Shown here in pieces: positions 48,024-56,715 of a DNA stretch of 64,000 nucleotides. Numbering within the stretch: the first letter of the stretch is position 1; each line of letters opens with the position of its first letter. A program made the translations under genes and the position numbers. The stretch is from Micromonospora saelicesensis (GTDB lineage: Bacteria; Actinomycetota; Actinomycetes; Mycobacteriales; Micromonosporaceae), in contig NZ_FMCR01000003.1 of assembly GCF_900091575.1 (NCBI RefSeq), positions 682,001 through 746,000 of the forward strand, given 5' to 3'. The notes under the pieces were generated by a model. It saw only the letters and a program-made list of their open reading frames with translations. It made no database searches and was not told the origin of the DNA.

Positions 48024-48089
48024 GTCAGCCCAGCAGGGCGGCCACAACCCAGCAGGGCGGTCGCCGGGTCAGCCCAGCAGGGCGGCCAC
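48024..48089. repeat. Short direct repeats at the 3' end of the DUF952 gene
   Basis: A 22-base sequence (GTCAGCCCAGCAGGGCGGCC plus AC) occurs identically at 48024-48045 and 48068-48089. A partial copy (CCCAGCAGGGCGG) lies at 48048-48060. The right copy is the end of the DUF952 coding sequence including its stop codon. The left copies lie downstream of that stop. This looks like a local tail duplication by slippage. Confidence 0.6.
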
Positions 48090-48410
48090 CGCGTCGGCGG
48101 CCGGAAGGTCCGCCGGCAACGCCCGCGCCGCCACCACCGCCGCGACCGGCAGCGGGCCGTACACGTGCGGGAAGAGCTGCCCGCCGCGCGACGGCTCCCA
48201 CCGCAGCGCGTCGCCCAGTCGGTCCTCCTCGACGCTGAGCACTGTCAACCCGGTCGCCCCGGTGAAGTACCGCCGCGCCGTCTCGACCACCTGGTCGGCG
48301 CCGGAGAGATGGATGAAACCGTCCTGCCGGTCCACCGCGGAGCCGGTGAAGGCACCGGCGGCGAGGGCGTCGTCCCATTCGGCGCTCGACAGCAGTTTGT
48401 AGATCACCAC
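48069..48410 (-). CDS. DUF952 family protein
   Basis: A 113-residue protein with the DUF952 pattern: IYKLLSSAEWDDAL at the start, FTGSAVDRQDGFIHLSGADQVVETARRYF in the middle, then LRWEPSRGGQLFPHVYGPLPV. The conserved DGFIHLS motif is a good marker. The biochemical role of the family is unsettled; a link to ADP-ribosyltransferase-like folds has been suggested. Two GTG codons in tandem (48410 and 48407) could serve as the start. It converges with the TagF-like gene, and its 3' end is part of a short repeat. Confidence 0.82.
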   Translation of the reverse strand: MVIYKLLSSAEWDDALAAGAFTGSAVDRQDGFIHLSGADQVVETARRYFTGATGLTVLSVEEDRLGDALRWEPSRGGQLFPHVYGPLPVAAVVAARALPADLPAADAVAALLG

Positions 48411-48520
48411 CGCAGCGTACGGGGCCGTGGCCGGCGCGCCCGCCCGGTTTTCGCCGGTACCGCCGCGCCCGTCGCCTCCCGCCGGGCATGCTCAGGTCAA
48501 GGGCCGCGGAGGGATGGGCG

Positions 48521-48832
48521 ATGCAGAGCTACGACGACGACTGGACCGACAGCCAGCGCGCGCTGTACGACGAGTGCTACCAGGCCGGCGGCGAGTGGGC
48601 CGACGATCCGGACACGTCGTCCGACGACGTGCAGCACGTGATCAACCTGGCCGAGGCGGACGACGACGCCTTCCAGGATGCCGAAATCGACTACCCGGCC
48701 CTGGTCGACGCGGTCACCCAGGCCAGCGGGGTCAGCGTCACCAGCGTGCCGGCCAGCCACGAGGACCCGGGCTTCCGCGGGTTCACCGACGGCGTCCGGG
48801 ACGCCGTCGCCGACGACACCTTCGGCCTGTAA
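48521..48832 (+). CDS. Hypothetical acidic protein
   Basis: A 103-residue, very acidic protein (MQSYDDDWTDSQRALYDE..., then EADDDAFQDAEIDYPALVDAV). It has no membrane span and no domain I recognise. The start at 48521 has GGAGGGATGGGCG upstream and fits better than the ATG at 48488 within the leader. The gene precedes the response regulator gene by about 100 bases but need not be co-transcribed. Function unknown. Confidence 0.6.
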   Translation: MQSYDDDWTDSQRALYDECYQAGGEWADDPDTSSDDVQHVINLAEADDDAFQDAEIDYPALVDAVTQASGVSVTSVPASHEDPGFRGFTDGVRDAVADDTFGL

Positions 48833-48929
48833 CGGCCGGTAGCCCGCCCAGCGCGGGTGGGCGGCCTCCCGGTCCGCGCGCACTTCTGCCACCATTCGCA
48901 GAACAGCGCTGCGAGGGACGGGGGCACGG

Positions 48930-49586
48930 GTGCGGATCCTGCTGGTGGAGGACGACCGCCGGGTGGCCGCTGCGCTGTCCTCCGCCCTCACCCGCCGGGG
49001 GTACGAGGTCGAGCACGCCGCCACCGTCGCCGCCGCGCTCTCCGCCGCACCCTGTGACCTGGTGCTGCTCGACCTGACCCTGCCCGACGGGGACGGCACG
49101 GACCTGTGCCGGGAACTGCGTCGGCGCAGCAGTCAGCTCGGCATCATCGCGGTGACCGCCCGGGGTGAGGAACGTGACCGGGTGCTGGGTCTGCGCCTGG
49201 GCGCTGACGACTACGTGGTCAAGCCGTTCTCGATGGTGGAGTTGCAGGCCCGGATCGAGGCGGTGTTGCGCCGCGCCGCGAACGCCGCGCCCGAGCGGCA
49301 CCTCATCGAGGCCGGGCCGGTCCGCATCGACGTGGCCGCCCGGACGGTGACCGTAGACGGCCGTGCCGTCACGTTGACCCGCAAGGAGTTCGACGTGCTG
49401 CTCTCGCTGGCCCGCCAGCCCGGGGTGGCGGTGCCCCGCGATCGGATCCTGCTCGACGCCTGGGGCACCACCTGGGCCGACCGGCACACCGTCGAGGTGC
49501 ACGTCGGGTCGCTGCGCGGCAAGCTCGGCGACGCCCGCCTGGTGGAGACCGTACGCGGCGTCGGCTACCGGCTGCGCGACGCGTGA
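48930..49586 (+). CDS. OmpR/PhoB-family response regulator
   Basis: A 218-residue two-domain regulator. The receiver domain starts MRILLVEDDRR, with the acidic pocket at E7, D8 and D9. The phospho-acceptor is Asp48 in LVLLDLTLPDGDG, and the late Lys lies in DDYVVKPFS. The winged-helix domain spans about 125-215 (LTRKEFDVLLSLARQPG, RHTVEVHVGSLRGKLGD, VRGVGYRL). It is coupled to the kinase gene 10 bases downstream. The start is GTG at 48930 with GAGGGACGGGGG upstream. Its target genes are unknown. Confidence 0.9.
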   Translation: MRILLVEDDRRVAAALSSALTRRGYEVEHAATVAAALSAAPCDLVLLDLTLPDGDGTDLCRELRRRSSQLGIIAVTARGEERDRVLGLRLGADDYVVKPFSMVELQARIEAVLRRAANAAPERHLIEAGPVRIDVAARTVTVDGRAVTLTRKEFDVLLSLARQPGVAVPRDRILLDAWGTTWADRHTVEVHVGSLRGKLGDARLVETVRGVGYRLRDA

Positions 49587-49595
49587 GGAGCTGAC

Positions 49596-51026
49596 GTGCG
49601 CCGTCGCCTGGTGATCAGCTATCTGCTGCTGATGGTCCTCGTCCTCATCGCGTTGGAGACCCCACTGGCCGCCACCATGGCCAGCCGCGAGACCGAACGG
49701 GTCCGCGCAGACCGGCTCGCCGACGCCACCCGATTCGCGTCGCTGGCCGGCCCGGCGTTGCGCGACGGCGGGCCCGGCCCGATCGAGTCGGAGCTGACCA
49801 GCTACGACGACCTGTACGCGATCAGCGCCGCGATCGTCGACCGGGACCGGAACATCCCGGTCTCGTCGCCGAGGTGGCAGGCCAGCCCGGGGACCGCGAC
49901 GGTGCTGGACGTCGCGCTGTCCGGGCAGCAGACCAGCGCCCCCGAGTCGGTCTGGCCCTGGACGACCGACCCCGTGGTCGTGGCGGTACCGATCAACGAC
50001 GGAGGTGAGGTGCTCGGAGCGGTGGTGATCGTGACCCCGGCCGGCCCGATCCGCCGAGCCGTTGTCGCGTGGTGGCTGCTGCTCGCCCTGGCCGGTCTGC
50101 TCGCCGTGCTGGCCTGCGTGCTCACCGCGTTCGGGCTGGCCGGTTGGGTGCTGCGCCCGGTCACCGAACTGGACGCGGTCACCCACGAGATCGCCGAGGG
50201 CGACCGGGGGGCCCGGGTGCAGCACCGGCTGGGACCGCCGGAGCTGCGCCGCCTCGCGGCCAGTTTCAACCACATGGCCGACGTGGTCTCCGACGTGATG
50301 GACCGGCAGCGTGCCTTCGTCGCGCACGCCAGCCACCAACTGCGTAACCCGCTCACCGCGCTGCGGCTGAGGGTGGAGGAGTTGGGGCCCAGCCTCACCG
50401 ACCCCGACGGTCGGTCCGAGCACCGGCTGGCCCTGGAGGAGACCGACCGGCTCGCGCTGGTGCTCGACGCGCTGCTCACCCTCGCCCGGGCCGAACGGGA
50501 GGAGAACGAACGCGTCACCGTGGACGCCGCCGCGGTGGCCGCCTCCCGGGTGGCCGCGTGGGCGCCGCTGGCCCGGCACCGGTCGGTCGCGTTGCGGCTG
50601 GCCACCACCGACGCCCCGGCGTACGCCCAGACCGTGCCGACCGCCGTCGACCAGGCGCTGGACGCGCTCATCGACAACGCGGTGAAGTTCAGCGGTGCGG
50701 GCGGGTCGGTGACGGTGACGGTGGCCCGCCGCGACGGCGGGGTGGCGCTGGAGGTTCGCGACTCCGGCCCCGGCATGACCGAGAGTCAGCTCGGCCAGGC
50801 GACCGAGCGGTTCTGGCGGGCCCCGGACGCGCAGAACGTGGACGGCGCGGGGCTCGGTCTGACCATCGCCGCCGTGCTGGTGGACGCCTCGGACGGGCGG
50901 CTCACCATGCGCCCGGGGGAGTCGCGGGGGCTGATCGCCGCCCTGTGGTTCCCGACGCCGACCCTTGCGGTGGAGCCGGCGGAGGAGGAACCGGCCGCCG
51001 ACCTGCGACCCTCCCCGGCGCGGTGA
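49596..51026 (+). CDS. Sensor histidine kinase
   Basis: A 476-residue membrane kinase. Residues 5-30 and about 155-185 are two membrane spans flanking an external sensing region of about 125 residues. A HAMP domain follows (LRPVTELDAVTHEIAEGDRGARV). The H-box is FVAHASHQLRNPL with the phospho-acceptor His247. The catalytic domain has DNAVKFSGAGG (N-box), VRDSGPGM (G1) and GAGLGLTIA (G2). It phosphorylates the response regulator encoded just upstream. The stimulus is unknown. The 3' end converges with the TAXI-protein gene, leaving 10 bases. Confidence 0.9.
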   Translation: MRRRLVISYLLLMVLVLIALETPLAATMASRETERVRADRLADATRFASLAGPALRDGGPGPIESELTSYDDLYAISAAIVDRDRNIPVSSPRWQASPGTATVLDVALSGQQTSAPESVWPWTTDPVVVAVPINDGGEVLGAVVIVTPAGPIRRAVVAWWLLLALAGLLAVLACVLTAFGLAGWVLRPVTELDAVTHEIAEGDRGARVQHRLGPPELRRLAASFNHMADVVSDVMDRQRAFVAHASHQLRNPLTALRLRVEELGPSLTDPDGRSEHRLALEETDRLALVLDALLTLARAEREENERVTVDAAAVAASRVAAWAPLARHRSVALRLATTDAPAYAQTVPTAVDQALDALIDNAVKFSGAGGSVTVTVARRDGGVALEVRDSGPGMTESQLGQATERFWRAPDAQNVDGAGLGLTIAAVLVDASDGRLTMRPGESRGLIAALWFPTPTLAVEPAEEEPAADLRPSPAR

Positions 51027-51036
51027 GGCCCGGCCG

Positions 51037-51984
51037 TCACGGTTTCGTGGCGCGGTACCAGGACGCGGCGCCGGGGTGCAGTGACAGCGGGGCGGTGACG
51101 ATCGCCGAGCGAGGGCTCATCCGTCCCGCCGCCGGATGGGCGGCGGCCAGCTCGGCCCGGCGGTCCATCAGCAGCCGGGTCACCTCACGGACCAACGGCT
51201 CCGGCAGGTCGGCCCGGACGATCAGGTAGTTCGGGTCGGCCACGGTGGTCACCGCGTCCACCCCGTACACCGAGCGGGGGATGTCCCGGGAGACGTAGAC
51301 CTGGCCGTAGCGTGAGCGCAGCGGCTCGGTCCACTCGCTGAGGTCGACGATCCGGATGGCGCTGGCGTCGGCCAACTCCTCGATGCCCCGGACCGGCAAT
51401 CCACCGGAGAAGAAGAACGCGTCGATCCGTCCGGAGCGCAGCGCCGCCACCGAATCGTCCAGTCCGAGCCGTTCCCGGCGCACCTCGTCGCCACCGAGGC
51501 GGGCCACCTCCAGCAGCCGGGTCGCGGTGATCTCGGTGCCTGAGCCGGCGGCGCCGACGGAGACTCGCCGGCCGCGCAGGTCGGCGACAGTGCGGACCGG
51601 GCCGCCGCTCGTGGTGACCAGGTGCAGTTGGTCGTCGTACACCCGGGCGACGGCGTCGACGGTGGGGCTTCCCGCCGTGCTGGTGGGCAGCACGTCGGCC
51701 TGGGTGAAGCCCAGCTCGGCCCCGCCGGAGCCGACGAGCTGGACGTTCTCCGCCGAGGCGGCGGTGATCACCACGCTGGCCCGTACGTCGGGGAGTTCCC
51801 GGTTGAGGATGGCCGCCAGGGACTGCCCGAACGCGTAGTAGACAGCGGTGGGGCTACCGGTGGCGATCCGGATCGACGTCGGCTCGGTCGGGGCGTCCCG
51901 GCAGCTGGCGACGGCCAGGTTCGCGATCAGCAGCACCGTCGACAGGGTGGCCAGGCCGGCGCGGCGGGACGAGGTACGACTCAC
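51037..51984 (-). CDS. TAXI-family TRAP-type solute-binding lipoprotein
   Basis: A 315-residue exported binding protein. The N-terminus has a signal peptide (GLATLSTVLLIANLAVASC) with the lipobox V-A-S-C and lipid-attachment Cys28. The mature part begins with IRIATGSPTAVYYAFGQSLAAIL, followed by SAENVQLVGSGGAELGFTQADVL and VSVGAAGSGTEITATRLLE, the TAXI (TRAP-associated extracytoplasmic immunogenic) pattern. No TRAP membrane subunits lie nearby. I start at GTG 51984. It lacks a Shine-Dalgarno sequence, and the frame is open far upstream in a poor-quality region. The call of lipoprotein is firm, the transporter partner unknown. Confidence 0.82.
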   Translation of the reverse strand: MSRTSSRRAGLATLSTVLLIANLAVASCRDAPTEPTSIRIATGSPTAVYYAFGQSLAAILNRELPDVRASVVITAASAENVQLVGSGGAELGFTQADVLPTSTAGSPTVDAVARVYDDQLHLVTTSGGPVRTVADLRGRRVSVGAAGSGTEITATRLLEVARLGGDEVRRERLGLDDSVAALRSGRIDAFFFSGGLPVRGIEELADASAIRIVDLSEWTEPLRSRYGQVYVSRDIPRSVYGVDAVTTVADPNYLIVRADLPEPLVREVTRLLMDRRAELAAAHPAAGRMSPRSAIVTAPLSLHPGAASWYRATKP

Positions 51985-52058
51985 GCGGTGCACTGTGCGC
52001 CGTCGGGCGGGTGCGCGCAAGCCCGGGGTTGGCGACCTGCCGGACGGTCGGAACCCGA

Positions 52059-52811
52059 TCAGCAGGCCGCGCGACCCGCCGGCGCCACGCCCGCGCCCCG
52101 CGCCGACGCCGGGGTCACCCCGCGCGCCGTCGCCGTCCCGGGTTCCGCCATCGGGCCGCGCGCCGGCTCCAACGCCGCACTGCGCAGGATCCGCTGCCGG
52201 TCCGGGCCGTCGGCCACGCTGACCAGGAAGCAACCGGTGCCGGGGCGGAGCCGGGCCGGCACGTCGAGCACGGCCGCGCCCCGGATCAGCACCGCGGCCA
52301 GCTCCCGGTCGGTGAGCCGGACACCGAGGATGTGCCGGCGGACGTGCCGCCCGGCGGCCAGCAACGCCGAGCGCCAGGCTGCCTCCGCCAGGCGGGTCAC
52401 CAACCGTCGGCGGGCCGGTGAGGCGCCGGGCAGCGGCCCGCCGAGCAGCTCGCGTCGCCCCTGCCACCAGCCCGCGTCCAACATCCGGGTGTACGCGCCC
52501 TGGTGCTCCCGGGGCACCCACAGCCGGTGCAGCTCGTAGCGGCGGCGCAGGCCGCCGACGGCCACCTCGTGGGTGACCGGGATGTCCAGCCGGTTGAGCA
52601 GTTGCCGCATCCGCTGCGCGGCGTCCTCCCGGTTGAACTCCACGCCGGCGGTGTGCTCGGCCCGGACCGCGCTGGGCCGGGCGGCGGTCGGTGGCGGCGT
52701 GCAACGCAGCAGGCAGGCAGCCTCGAACGCGTCGCCCAGTGTCAGCCAGCCCAGCGGGGATGGGGTGGTCGGGGTGTGGGGCCGGTCGAGCAGGGCGGGT
52801 TCGTGGGTCAA
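52059..52811 (-). CDS. Hypothetical protein
   Basis: A 250-residue soluble protein, Arg/Ala-rich, with no signal peptide or membrane span. A helical segment (AAQRMRQLLNRLDIPVTHEVAVGGLRRRYELHRLWVPREHQG) and RRRLVTRLAEAAWRSALLAAGRHVRRHILGVRLTDRELAAVL look well folded. The last 40 residues are disordered. I do not recognise a family. The start is a TTG at 52811 behind AAGGGAG. It is upstream of, and in the same direction as, the TAXI lipoprotein gene, separated by about 75 bases. Confidence 0.6.
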   Translation of the reverse strand: MTHEPALLDRPHTPTTPSPLGWLTLGDAFEAACLLRCTPPPTAARPSAVRAEHTAGVEFNREDAAQRMRQLLNRLDIPVTHEVAVGGLRRRYELHRLWVPREHQGAYTRMLDAGWWQGRRELLGGPLPGASPARRRLVTRLAEAAWRSALLAAGRHVRRHILGVRLTDRELAAVLIRGAAVLDVPARLRPGTGCFLVSVADGPDRQRILRSAALEPARGPMAEPGTATARGVTPASARGAGVAPAGRAAC

Positions 52812-52917
52812 CGGAGGCTCCCTTGTCGGAGTCTGGGTTGCCTTACCGTGGCCCCTGGCACGCCGTTACGGAACCGGTCCGGCCCAGCCTTGAGCAAATC
52901 TTGCGGCTGGGGTGCCG

Positions 52918-53715
52918 CTACAGGTCGGTGACCACCAGATCCACCTGGCGCACCCGGCCCGCGGCGGTGTCGTGCTCCAGCACTGTGTGCTTCAACTCCC
53001 GCAGGGTGCCCACCAGTTCCGCAGCGGTGCGCGGCCGGGCGCCGGCGACGAGCAGGTCCCGGACCAGACGTCCCTTGGTCGCCTTGTTGAAGTGGCTGAC
53101 CACCGAGCGGACCGGCACCCCGTCGACCTCCCGCTCGTGCAGAACCCGCACGGTGACCGTGCGCTCGGCCAGCTCACCGCGCGGCGTCCAGGTGGCGGCG
53201 TACGCGCCGGAGCGCAGGTCCAGCACCGGGCCGCGCCCGGCGGCGCCGTCCAGCGCCGAGGTCAGCTCCCTGCGCCAGTACGTCGACAGCGCCCCCACGT
53301 CGGGCAGGCGGGCGCCGATCGGGCAGCGGTACGGCGGGATCCGGTCAGCCAGTCGGACCGCGCCCCACAACCCGGAGCTGATCAGGATCGACCGGCGGGC
53401 CGCCCGTTGCGCCGTGGCCGGCAACGAGGCCAGGTCCAACGCCTCGTAGAGCACCCCGGTGTAGAGCCGCTCGGCCGGCGCGGTGGCTGCCTCCCGCAGT
53501 CGGGCGTTGCGCCGCAGCTCGCCCCGCTGGCCCTCGCTGAGACCGAGCGCCGCCCGCGCGGCCTCCTCGTCCGGCCCGGCGCTCAGCGCCACCAGGCCGT
53601 CCAGCACCCGCTCGCGGGCCGGATTCAGCTCGGGCAGCGACAGCCGGTCCGGGGCCCAGCGCCGTCCGGTGCCGGCGTCGGCCTTCCCCTCCGAGGGCGG
53701 CAACAGGATGAGCAT
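52918..53715 (-). CDS. yaaA: Peroxide stress protein YaaA family (DUF328)
   Basis: A 265-residue protein starting MLILLPPSEGKADAG, the family hallmark. YTGVLYEALDLASLP, ILISSGLWGAVRLADRIPPYRCPIG, and WRREL, then VVSHFNKATKGRLVRDLL follow. In E. coli YaaA lowers intracellular iron and protects against hydrogen peroxide. The mechanism is not fully known, and the role here is by family. The ATG at 53715 has a strong GAGGAG site 4 bases upstream. It is a stand-alone gene. Confidence 0.9.
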   Translation of the reverse strand: MLILLPPSEGKADAGTGRRWAPDRLSLPELNPARERVLDGLVALSAGPDEEAARAALGLSEGQRGELRRNARLREAATAPAERLYTGVLYEALDLASLPATAQRAARRSILISSGLWGAVRLADRIPPYRCPIGARLPDVGALSTYWRRELTSALDGAAGRGPVLDLRSGAYAATWTPRGELAERTVTVRVLHEREVDGVPVRSVVSHFNKATKGRLVRDLLVAGARPRTAAELVGTLRELKHTVLEHDTAAGRVRQVDLVVTDL

Positions 53716-53780
53716 GGGTCTCCTCGACGGGCGGAACGGCGGCGCCCCACGCGCCGGCCCGGCCAGCGTACGACCAGCCC

Positions 53781-55436
53781 CTACCGCCAGGGCCGCACCG
53801 GGGTGTCGGGGTGGTACACGCGATAGCCTCCGACCTCCCGCACCAGCGCGGCGTCGGCCCGGTCGGCGAGCAATCGGCGCAACCGCCGGTCCATCGGCGA
53901 GTCGACCTCCACCACGTAGCCCGGCCGCTCGGCCCGCCCCACCTGCCGCCAGTACGGCCGGTAGCGGTTCTGCCCCGGCGACAGGTTGCCGTTGAGCACC
54001 CCGCAGACCACCGACTCATCCGTGTTGAAGATCAATCGGTTGCAGGTCCAGTAGTCCCCGTACACCTCGTGGGGTCCGTCGGCGCGCAGCGCGGCGGCCA
54101 ACTCCCGGGCCTGGCGCTCCTCGGTCCGTGACGCCGCGGTGCCGGTGGCCGCGAACAGCACCGTGATCACCAGGGTGGTCACGGTCAGCGCGGCCAGCAC
54201 GGCGGCGGACAGCGCGCCGGTGAACCGCCCCAGCACGCTGCTGGTGCCCCGCCAGGCGGTCAGCGCCGCCACCCAGAGCGGCCAGAGCACCGCCGGCAGC
54301 GACAGTTGCAGCACCGACAGGTAGCGGGCGTTGTCCAGCGGGCTGGTCGCGGCGAGCGGACTGCGCACGTACGACAGCAGGGTCAACGCCGCGCCGGCGA
54401 TCAGCGCGAGCTGCACGACCGGCCCGACCCGCTCCGCGCGTAGCCCTCCGGCCCCGCGTCCGACCCGCTCCCCACGCGGCGCCCCGGCGGCGCGACGGTA
54501 CGCGAGCACCGCGAGTGCCGCGCCGGCCAGCAGCAGCACCGGGTACAGCACGCCGAACCACTGTTGCCAGCGTCCGCAGCCGTCCACCGGGCAGAGCCCG
54601 TGCGCCAGTGGCACCCCCTCCAGCAGGCCGCCCCGGACCCGGTCGGACCACGGCGGCTGCGGCCCGGCCTTGGTGCTGACCGCCCGGAACACCGACAGCG
54701 AGTCCTCACCGGGCCCGGCCCGCAGGTTGTCGACGATCATCGGGGCCACGCCGACGACCACCCCCGCCACCAGCAGCAGACCGGACCAGCCGAGCAGTTC
54801 CCGCCGTACCGCCCAGACCAGGGCCAACCCGGCCACCGCGAGGTACGGCAGGATCAGCCAGTCCGACCAGACGGCCAGTCCGACGAGCAACCCGAACAGG
54901 CCGATCGCGAGCCGTCGGCGGTGGACCGTGCCGGCCGCCAACCCCACGGTGATCAGGAGCATCAGCAGCACCGCCGGCTTCACCTCCGGCCGCCCACCGA
55001 CGACGGTGAGCTGGTCGCGCACCACCCGCTCCGGTCCGAGCGCGAGCAGACCCACCACGAAGGCGGCGAACCACGGGGTGCCGAGCCGGCGGGTCAAGCG
55101 GTGGATCAGGTAGAGGAAGATCGCGTACAGCGCGAGCATCGGCAGGCGCAGCACCGGCCAGCTCGGCCCGACCACCGCCACCAGGGGAGCGGCCAGGTAC
55201 GACTCCAACATCCCCATGTAGTGCTGGCCGTAGAGGAAGACCGGGCGTTCCCGACCCTGCCCGATGTGCAGCGCGGCAAGGCCGAAGGTCGCCTCGTCGC
55301 TGTTCGACACCGGCACCGTGAACAGCGTCAGGACCAGCCGGTAGACGACACCGGCGAGCCCGAACAGCAGCGCGACGAGCGCCGGCCGATCGAGTCGCGG
55401 GCGCCATCGCCCACGGTGCTGCTCTGGATGCGACAC
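53781..55436 (-). CDS. Polytopic membrane protein, GT-C/ArnT-like
   Basis: A 551-residue protein with about ten membrane spans (LVALLFGLAGVVYRLVLTLF, MLALYAIFLYLIHRL, AAFVVGLLALGPE and more). The first external loop has VPVSNSDEATFGLAALHIGQG, an acidic site as in GT-C transferases of the ArnT/PMT group. HYMGMLESYLAAPLV follows. The C-terminal domain is soluble (ELAAALRADGPHEVYGDYWTCNRLIF...). It may transfer a sugar from a polyprenyl carrier; substrate unknown. The start is a GTG at 55436 with a weak ribosome-binding site. Confidence 0.72.
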   Translation of the reverse strand: MSHPEQHRGRWRPRLDRPALVALLFGLAGVVYRLVLTLFTVPVSNSDEATFGLAALHIGQGRERPVFLYGQHYMGMLESYLAAPLVAVVGPSWPVLRLPMLALYAIFLYLIHRLTRRLGTPWFAAFVVGLLALGPERVVRDQLTVVGGRPEVKPAVLLMLLITVGLAAGTVHRRRLAIGLFGLLVGLAVWSDWLILPYLAVAGLALVWAVRRELLGWSGLLLVAGVVVGVAPMIVDNLRAGPGEDSLSVFRAVSTKAGPQPPWSDRVRGGLLEGVPLAHGLCPVDGCGRWQQWFGVLYPVLLLAGAALAVLAYRRAAGAPRGERVGRGAGGLRAERVGPVVQLALIAGAALTLLSYVRSPLAATSPLDNARYLSVLQLSLPAVLWPLWVAALTAWRGTSSVLGRFTGALSAAVLAALTVTTLVITVLFAATGTAASRTEERQARELAAALRADGPHEVYGDYWTCNRLIFNTDESVVCGVLNGNLSPGQNRYRPYWRQVGRAERPGYVVEVDSPMDRRLRRLLADRADAALVREVGGYRVYHPDTPVRPWR

Positions 55437-55610
55437 GACCAGCGCCCCCGTCGTCGTCCCGACCGGAGTGTTTCACGTTCGGCCGGGTCGCCGAGGTGGA
55501 TCGGCGCAGCCGGGGTGGGGCTGGATCGCCCCCACGGTGGCCGGGCCGCAGCGGCGCCGCCGGGGTCGGCTCGCGTGGCCGTGGCTGTCGACGTGTGGCA
55601 GGGTTGGCGC

Positions 55611-56651
55611 GTGCCACCCACTCCCGCCGGCCAACTGGCCGTTCCGAACCTGCACCGGGCTGCGCGGATCGAGGACGCCGTGCACCAGCTCGTCGAGCGC
55701 CGGCTGCGGCGCACCGGCTGGCGGGTCAACATCGTCGCGTACACCGGTTACGGCGCGCCGGGTTGGGTGCGGGTGATGTGTCGGGTGCTGCTGGGCCGTC
55801 CGGACACCCGCCAGCGGGGTCGGCTGGACAAGGTCCGCGGCTGGCGCAGCTTCACGACGCTGCCGAACAAGCACGTCACGGTGACCATCGAGGCCGGCGG
55901 GGTGCGGCACGAGACGCGGGCCGACCGCAGCGGCTTCGTCGACACACTGGTCGAGGCGGACCTGCCGCCCGGTTGGGGCACGGTCCGGCTCAGTGTCCCG
56001 GACGCCGAGCCGGTCGACGCCCCGGTGCGCATCCTCGACCCGGAGGTCAAGTTCGGCATCATCTCCGACATCGACGACACGGTGATGGTGACCGCGCTGC
56101 CCCGGCCGCTGCTCGCCGCATGGAACACGTTCGTGCTCGACGAGCACGCCCGCAACGCGGTGCCCGGCATGGCCGTGCTCTACGAGCGGCTGGTCACCGC
56201 GCACCCCGGCGCACCGGTCTTCTACCTCTCCACCGGGGCCTGGAACGTGGCGCCCACGCTGACCCGCTTCCTGTCCCGGCACCTCTACCCGGCCGGGCCG
56301 CTGCTGCTCACCGACTGGGGGCCGACCGCCGACCGCTGGTTCCGCAGCGGCATGGAACACAAGCGGGTCACCCTCGCGCGGCTGGCCCAGGAGTTCCCCG
56401 AGGTGCGCTGGCTGCTCGTCGGCGACGACGGGCAGCACGACCAGGAGATCTACCGGGAGTTCGCCGCCGCCCACCCGGAGAACGTCGCCGGGGTGGCGAT
56501 CCGCCGGCTCTCCCCGACCCAGTCGGTGCTGGCCGGCACCCTGCCCGCCCCAGCCGGCCGCCCGTCGTCGGGGCCGGTGGGGCAGAAGTGGCTGTCCGCC
56601 CCGGACGGCGCCGGCCTGTGGCAGCTGCTGCGCGACGCCGGCCTGGTCTGA
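55611..56651 (+). CDS. App1-family phosphatase-like protein (DUF2183)
   Basis: A 346-residue soluble protein of the HAD-like App1/DUF2183 group. The N-terminal half is a beta-rich domain (HVTVTIEAGGVRHETRADRSGFVDTLVEADLP). The catalytic half starts with IISDIDDTVMVT, where Asp153 and Asp155 of the DxDxT motif are the likely nucleophile and acid. APVFYLSTGAWNVAPTLTRFL and WLLVGDDGQHDQEIY carry the remaining conserved acids. Yeast App1 is a phosphatidate phosphatase; the bacterial substrate is unknown. Several in-frame GTG codons upstream (from 55575) could also be used, so the start is uncertain. Confidence 0.82.
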   Translation: MPPTPAGQLAVPNLHRAARIEDAVHQLVERRLRRTGWRVNIVAYTGYGAPGWVRVMCRVLLGRPDTRQRGRLDKVRGWRSFTTLPNKHVTVTIEAGGVRHETRADRSGFVDTLVEADLPPGWGTVRLSVPDAEPVDAPVRILDPEVKFGIISDIDDTVMVTALPRPLLAAWNTFVLDEHARNAVPGMAVLYERLVTAHPGAPVFYLSTGAWNVAPTLTRFLSRHLYPAGPLLLTDWGPTADRWFRSGMEHKRVTLARLAQEFPEVRWLLVGDDGQHDQEIYREFAAAHPENVAGVAIRRLSPTQSVLAGTLPAPAGRPSSGPVGQKWLSAPDGAGLWQLLRDAGLV

Positions 56652-56715
56652 CCGTCCGACGTCGCCACCGCGAAGGTTACTTGCACAACGGTCAGGCAAC
56701 GTTGAAAATCCCTTC

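Noticed and set aside
48024-48089. Possible CRISPR array
   Set aside because: Only two full and one partial copies with unequal short spacing, overlapping a coding end, and no cas genes.
51985-52704. Upstream extension of the TAXI lipoprotein frame
   Set aside because: It runs through another gene on the same strand and would bury the signal peptide and lipobox in the middle of the protein.
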